Part shown: positions 13,912-16,805 of the stretch, piece by piece
How the letters are laid out: the number at the start of each line of letters is the position of its first letter
Numbering within the stretch: the stretch's first letter is position 1
From: an uncultured bacterium
GTDB lineage: Bacteria > CALINM01
Direction: 5' to 3'
Length of the DNA stretch: 16,805 bases
Assembly (NCBI GenBank): GCA_938045315.1
Contig: CALINM010000117.1
Location: 1-16,805 of the forward strand
Notes under the pieces: generated by a model
What the model saw: only the letters and a program-made list of their open reading frames with translations
Told to the model about the DNA's origin: nothing
The model's database searches: none
Translations under genes and position numbers: made by a program

Positions 13912-14751
13912 CTAACTCTTTTCAAAAATCTGATATCTTATTTTGCAATTATTACACCTATTTCTATTACAAATCCCATCAATCCCTATATGACACAATG
14001 CAAAATCATACTTTACAGGATCATAGGGATCAAACTTTTTCAAAGAGTTCGTAAGTTCTGAAGCTGCAAGCCAATCATTGCTATTTTTCTTCAATAGTCC
14101 CAAACACCTTGATATCTTACCCACGTGTGTGTCTAAGGGGATTATGAGATTCTCTTTACCCACTTCCTTCCATATACCAAAATCAATGTCTCTATCTCTC
14201 ACCATCCACCTTAAAAAAAGATTTAATCTTTTACACGCAGATCCCCTTTCAGGGTTAGGCAGCATTTTTATTTCATAAGGATTAGTAAACTTTTCTCCTT
14301 GTATAAATGTTTCCAATTCTCTGACAAAAAATGAAAGTCCATCTTTGATATTGTGAAACCTGTTAAAACCCTCCAAAAAGAGTTTTTTTATACTCCCCCA
14401 TCTCTTGATGCATTCTGAAAGGGAATAAATCAACATCAAGACATCTTCGTTAGAGTTATAACGATATTTTATGCCCGTAAAAAGAACCTTATCTCTTTTT
14501 AAATTAAAATTTTCAAGAAAAGCAGTAGGACTCTTTCCGAGAATTTTAAATATTTTATCAAGTACCACCATAAACGATCCCAATTTACCGTATGCAAAAG
14601 AACTAGCAATTAGTCCTGCAACCTCAATATCTCTCTCATCAGAATATTTATGGGGGAATATTATTGGATCATTTTTATAGTATTCAAAATTATTATATTT
14701 AAAATACAATTCGTCCAGGAGGCTTTTAACTTTTTTGTCGATTATGAGCAT
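13912..14751 (-). CDS. TIGR02757-type protein (DNA-glycosylase-like fold, C-terminal cysteine cluster)
   Basis: From the ATG at 14751 the product has 279 residues; a TTG start ten codons upstream is unlikely. The order of motifs matches the TIGR02757 (DUF2400) family: DIEVAGLIASSFAYGK near the N-terminus, SACKRLNLFLRWMVRDRDIDFGIW in the middle, and IIPLDTHVGKISRCLGLL, which resembles the helix-hairpin-helix DNA glycosylase core including its DTHV signature. The C-terminus holds a cysteine set (CHIGIDGICNRNRCNNCKI) that could bind an iron-sulfur cluster or zinc. The family has no established reaction; a base-repair role is only suggested by the fold. No Shine-Dalgarno sequence is visible, and a TAGAAT box ends 13 bp before the start, so the leader is very short. 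The gene is convergent with the radical SAM gene (41 bp apart) and divergent from the transporter. Confidence 0.85.
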   Translation of the reverse strand: MLIIDKKVKSLLDELYFKYNNFEYYKNDPIIFPHKYSDERDIEVAGLIASSFAYGKLGSFMVVLDKIFKILGKSPTAFLENFNLKRDKVLFTGIKYRYNSNEDVLMLIYSLSECIKRWGSIKKLFLEGFNRFHNIKDGLSFFVRELETFIQGEKFTNPYEIKMLPNPERGSACKRLNLFLRWMVRDRDIDFGIWKEVGKENLIIPLDTHVGKISRCLGLLKKNSNDWLAASELTNSLKKFDPYDPVKYDFALCHIGIDGICNRNRCNNCKIRYQIFEKS

Positions 14752-14764
14752 TTTGAATAAAGTT

Positions 14765-14797
14765 ATTCTATTACAAAACAAAGCAAAATGGTAGAAT
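14765..14797. promoter_or_regulatory. Compact divergent promoter pair
   Basis: The 53 bp between the two divergent start codons contain TAGAAT on the minus strand (14770-14765) and TAGAAT on the plus strand (14792-14797). The plus box ends 7 bp before the ATG at 14805; the minus box ends 13 bp before the ATG at 14751. Neither start has a purine-rich ribosome site. The -35 region of each promoter would overlap or touch the other promoter, so the two genes may compete for polymerase. The -35 matches are poor (ATTACA about 16 bp upstream on the plus strand), so this is a moderate-confidence reading. Confidence 0.5.
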
Positions 14798-14804
14798 TAC
14801 TTAA

Positions 14805-16004
14805 ATGTTCGATTGGTTAAATAAAAAAACTTTATCCTGGGCTCTATATGATTTCTCAAACACAATATTTTCAATGAATATAGTTACCCTCTATTTCCCC
14901 CTTTATGTTGTTCAGAATCTCCACGGGAGGGAGTTTCACATAAGCCTTGGAATAGCTATTTCTATGGCAATTGGAGCAATGATTAGCCCTTTTTTTGGGA
15001 TGTATTCGGATATGAAATACAAAAAAAATATAATGCTCACCTTTACAACATTATTTTCATGCCTTTTCACAGCCCTTATACCTATAGTGGACAGGCTTTA
15101 TATGGCATTAATTTTCTTTATAGGAGCAAATTTTTTTTACCAGATTTCATTAATAGTATATGATTCACTGCTACCAAGCACTTCAGTACAAAAAAACTAT
15201 GGCATAGTTTCTGGCTTCGGAGTAGCAATGGGTTATGTGGGAACTTTTTTTGCTCTCCTCATGGGTAAAATTATCGTTAAATCACCCAATGATAACCCAA
15301 AAATTTTTCTACCCACAGCAATATTATTTTTCCTTTTTTCAATCCCCTGTTTTTTTATTAGGGAAATTAAAGAAAAGACCATAGAAAAGGTAAACATTAA
15401 AAATACAATTAAAAAAATTATAAGAGATAAGGATCTACTAAATTATTTTATTGCACATATTTTGTATCTCGATGCGGTAAATACAATAATAGCTTTTATG
15501 GCAATCTTTCTTGTAAAAATAGGAGGTTTTTCTCAGGAAGGTGGAGAAATAAATTACTTTTTTCTCTTTTCCACTATTTTTGCTGTTATGGGTGGTCTTT
15601 TATGGGGATATTACATAAAAAAGAGGGATCCAAGGTCTGGACTTATTTTAACATTATGTTTATGGTGTATCCTTCTTTTCATAATTTTACTTCCCTTAAA
15701 AAAGTTTTTTTACTGGTTTATAGGTCCCTTTACCGGTATAGCCCTTGCAGGTACATGGTCTTGTGATAGGCCATTACTTCTTTCATTAATTAAAGAAGAA
15801 GAATCGGGGAGATTTTTTGGATTCTATTATCTCACAGGTAAAATTTCTTCCATTATGGGGCCCTTAATCTTTGGTGCCATATTAACAATCCCTTTTTTCA
15901 ACGAAAATATAAGATATAAACTGGCTTTCTTCTCCTTGCTTTCAATGATTTTTATAGCACTTATTTTTATCATTAAGGTTAAGAAGGAGATGAAAAAATC
16001 TTAA
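14805..16004 (+). CDS. MFS transporter, UMF1/Atg22-like
   Basis: The 399-residue integral membrane protein has about eleven or twelve hydrophobic segments. Its start (KKTLSWALYDFSNTIFSMNI, then TLYFPLYV) is the signature opening of the UMF1 branch of the major facilitator superfamily, related to yeast Atg22. An MFS loop-2 remnant, GMYSDMKYKKN, follows the second segment, and a central basic cytoplasmic loop (EIKEKTIEKVNIKNTIKKII) divides the two halves. Segments near the end (GTWSCDRPLLLSLI, FFGFYYLTGKISSIMGPL) are also typical. The family is proposed to export metabolites such as amino acids, but the substrate here is unknown. The last 26 bp overlap the 3' end of the convergent lipid-kinase-like gene. 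A -10-like box lies 7 bp before the ATG without a ribosome site. Confidence 0.88.
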   Translation: MFDWLNKKTLSWALYDFSNTIFSMNIVTLYFPLYVVQNLHGREFHISLGIAISMAIGAMISPFFGMYSDMKYKKNIMLTFTTLFSCLFTALIPIVDRLYMALIFFIGANFFYQISLIVYDSLLPSTSVQKNYGIVSGFGVAMGYVGTFFALLMGKIIVKSPNDNPKIFLPTAILFFLFSIPCFFIREIKEKTIEKVNIKNTIKKIIRDKDLLNYFIAHILYLDAVNTIIAFMAIFLVKIGGFSQEGGEINYFFLFSTIFAVMGGLLWGYYIKKRDPRSGLILTLCLWCILLFIILLPLKKFFYWFIGPFTGIALAGTWSCDRPLLLSLIKEEESGRFFGFYYLTGKISSIMGPLIFGAILTIPFFNENIRYKLAFFSLLSMIFIALIFIIKVKKEMKKS

Positions 16005-16805
16005 TGGTTTCTGGATATATTGAAATTTCACATGGCGTATACCCAAAAAACTCTCCATCGATCTGAACTGGTTTTTTCCCTCTAATTTCAACTTCGCTAG
16101 CACTAAAAGCTTTTATACCTTTAGGGTAAGATAATCTCAGTAGTGTGGAAAATAAAAATTTAACAAGTAATATTTTGTTAGGCGATCCAAATGCTAAAAC
16201 TTGAAAAACTGGTTCTTGTAAGATTCCGCTACTAGCTATTATAAAGTTACCACCATATTTAGACGCTTTGCACACAATTGCATTGCTACAACTTATTTTT
16301 TTACCATTTATAAATAAATCTATCATTCCTTCATCTTTTTTTAAAAGCTCCTTAATCCCTTCAAAAATAAATAAAAACTTTTTTATAGCCGCCCTGCCTT
16401 TATATTTTACGTTTCTAACCACATATCCATCAAAACCAACACCAGCCATCAAGATGAATTTCCTTGATTTTCTGTCATTATTAATTGTCCCAAGATAACA
16501 ATCAACCAAATTATTCATTAATATTGCATTCAAGGAATCACAAATATTGTAAATCCCCAACTCACAGGCAAGTACATTTGCACTTCCAAGGGGAACAACA
16601 GCAACTGGCTTATTAAAACTTATAAAACCATTAATTAATTCATTTATAGTTCCATCTCCACCAGCCACAATAATAAATTCTATATCATCCCTTTTCTCAA
16701 TATCTTTTGCTAAAAGAGTTGCATGCCCCGAATATTGGGTAGGAAAAGTTAGAATATCAAAATTATGCTTTTCAAGACCTTTAATAAAATCTTTTATCTT
16801 TTTTT
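15979..16805 (-). CDS. Diacylglycerol kinase-family (YegS-like) lipid kinase, 5' end outside window
   Basis: The minus-strand frame is open from the window edge to the stop at 15979, giving about 275 residues; the usual length is near 300, so only roughly the first 20 residues with the initial NPKSG-type motif are missing. The nucleotide-binding signature FIIVAGGDGTINELINGF is split at a GTG that could be mistaken for a start. Other family marks are AVVPLGSANVLACELGI (the GTxNDxA-like region) and GVGFDGYVV. The C-terminal QIDGEFFGYTPCEISIYP strand is typical of bacterial DgkB/YegS-like proteins. These phosphorylate diacylglycerol or other lipids at the inner membrane face; the lipid substrate is not readable. 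In the second motif the usual GTGN is GSAN, as in some bacterial relatives. The gene overlaps the convergent transporter by 26 bp. Confidence 0.88.
   Translation of the reverse strand, partial: KKIKDFIKGLEKHNFDILTFPTQYSGHATLLAKDIEKRDDIEFIIVAGGDGTINELINGFISFNKPVAVVPLGSANVLACELGIYNICDSLNAILMNNLVDCYLGTINNDRKSRKFILMAGVGFDGYVVRNVKYKGRAAIKKFLFIFEGIKELLKKDEGMIDLFINGKKISCSNAIVCKASKYGGNFIIASSGILQEPVFQVLAFGSPNKILLVKFLFSTLLRLSYPKGIKAFSASEVEIRGKKPVQIDGEFFGYTPCEISIYPETIKIFSSPS

Overview
The window is AT-rich DNA from a bacterium with dense, mostly intact operons. It carries an octaheme hydroxylamine-oxidoreductase-type cytochrome, a membrane-type formate dehydrogenase, a small periplasmic cytochrome c and a Mo enzyme, all pointing to an anaerobic, respiring, probably nitrogen-oxide-reducing organism. 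The style of the proteins recalls Deferribacterota (Deferribacter/Calditerrivibrio-like), but that assignment is inference from memory of families, not a search result.

Layout. (1) 1-1357, minus strand: a decayed formate dehydrogenase locus. It holds a frameshifted four-cluster iron-sulfur subunit, a frameshifted and truncated NrfD-type membrane subunit, and an internal piece of the molybdenum/tungsten catalytic subunit joined directly to the nrfD remnant. (2) 1423-7036, minus strand: a five-gene operon (nitroreductase, mannose-1-phosphate guanylyltransferase fused to a phosphohexomutase-like domain, an active-looking phosphohexomutase, a metallo-beta-lactamase-fold hydrolase, a small secreted protein) ending in a strong hairpin terminator. 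(3) 7153-12590, plus strand: a redox run of octaheme cytochrome c, phosphoribosyltransferase, WrbA-like flavoprotein, monoheme cytochrome c, DJ-1/PfpI protein and sulfite-oxidase-fold Mo protein, ending in a multicopper oxidase pseudogene that fills the apparent 1.1-kb gap. (4) 12656-12904: a self-contained tRNA-Lys/tRNA-Glu unit with promoter and terminator. (5) 12992-16805: a radical SAM protein, a TIGR02757-type protein, an MFS transporter of the UMF1 type and a lipid-kinase-family gene cut by the window edge.

How the genes fit together. The minus-strand operon centres on nucleotide-sugar supply: a hexose-phosphate mutase beside a nucleotidyltransferase whose own mutase domain has lost the recognisable catalytic residues. 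The plus-strand run looks like periplasmic nitrogen-compound electron transfer plus cytosolic redox-stress functions; no membrane quinol dehydrogenase partner for the octaheme protein is in the window. Two respiratory or copper-related functions (formate dehydrogenase, multicopper oxidase) are visibly being lost.

I did not find a convincing new defence or mobile system. No IS element, CRISPR array, integrase or attachment site is visible. The most noteworthy items are the nrfD-fdhA junction, the multicopper oxidase fossil, the guanylyltransferase with an apparently dead mutase domain, and three genes that appear to be leaderless or nearly so.
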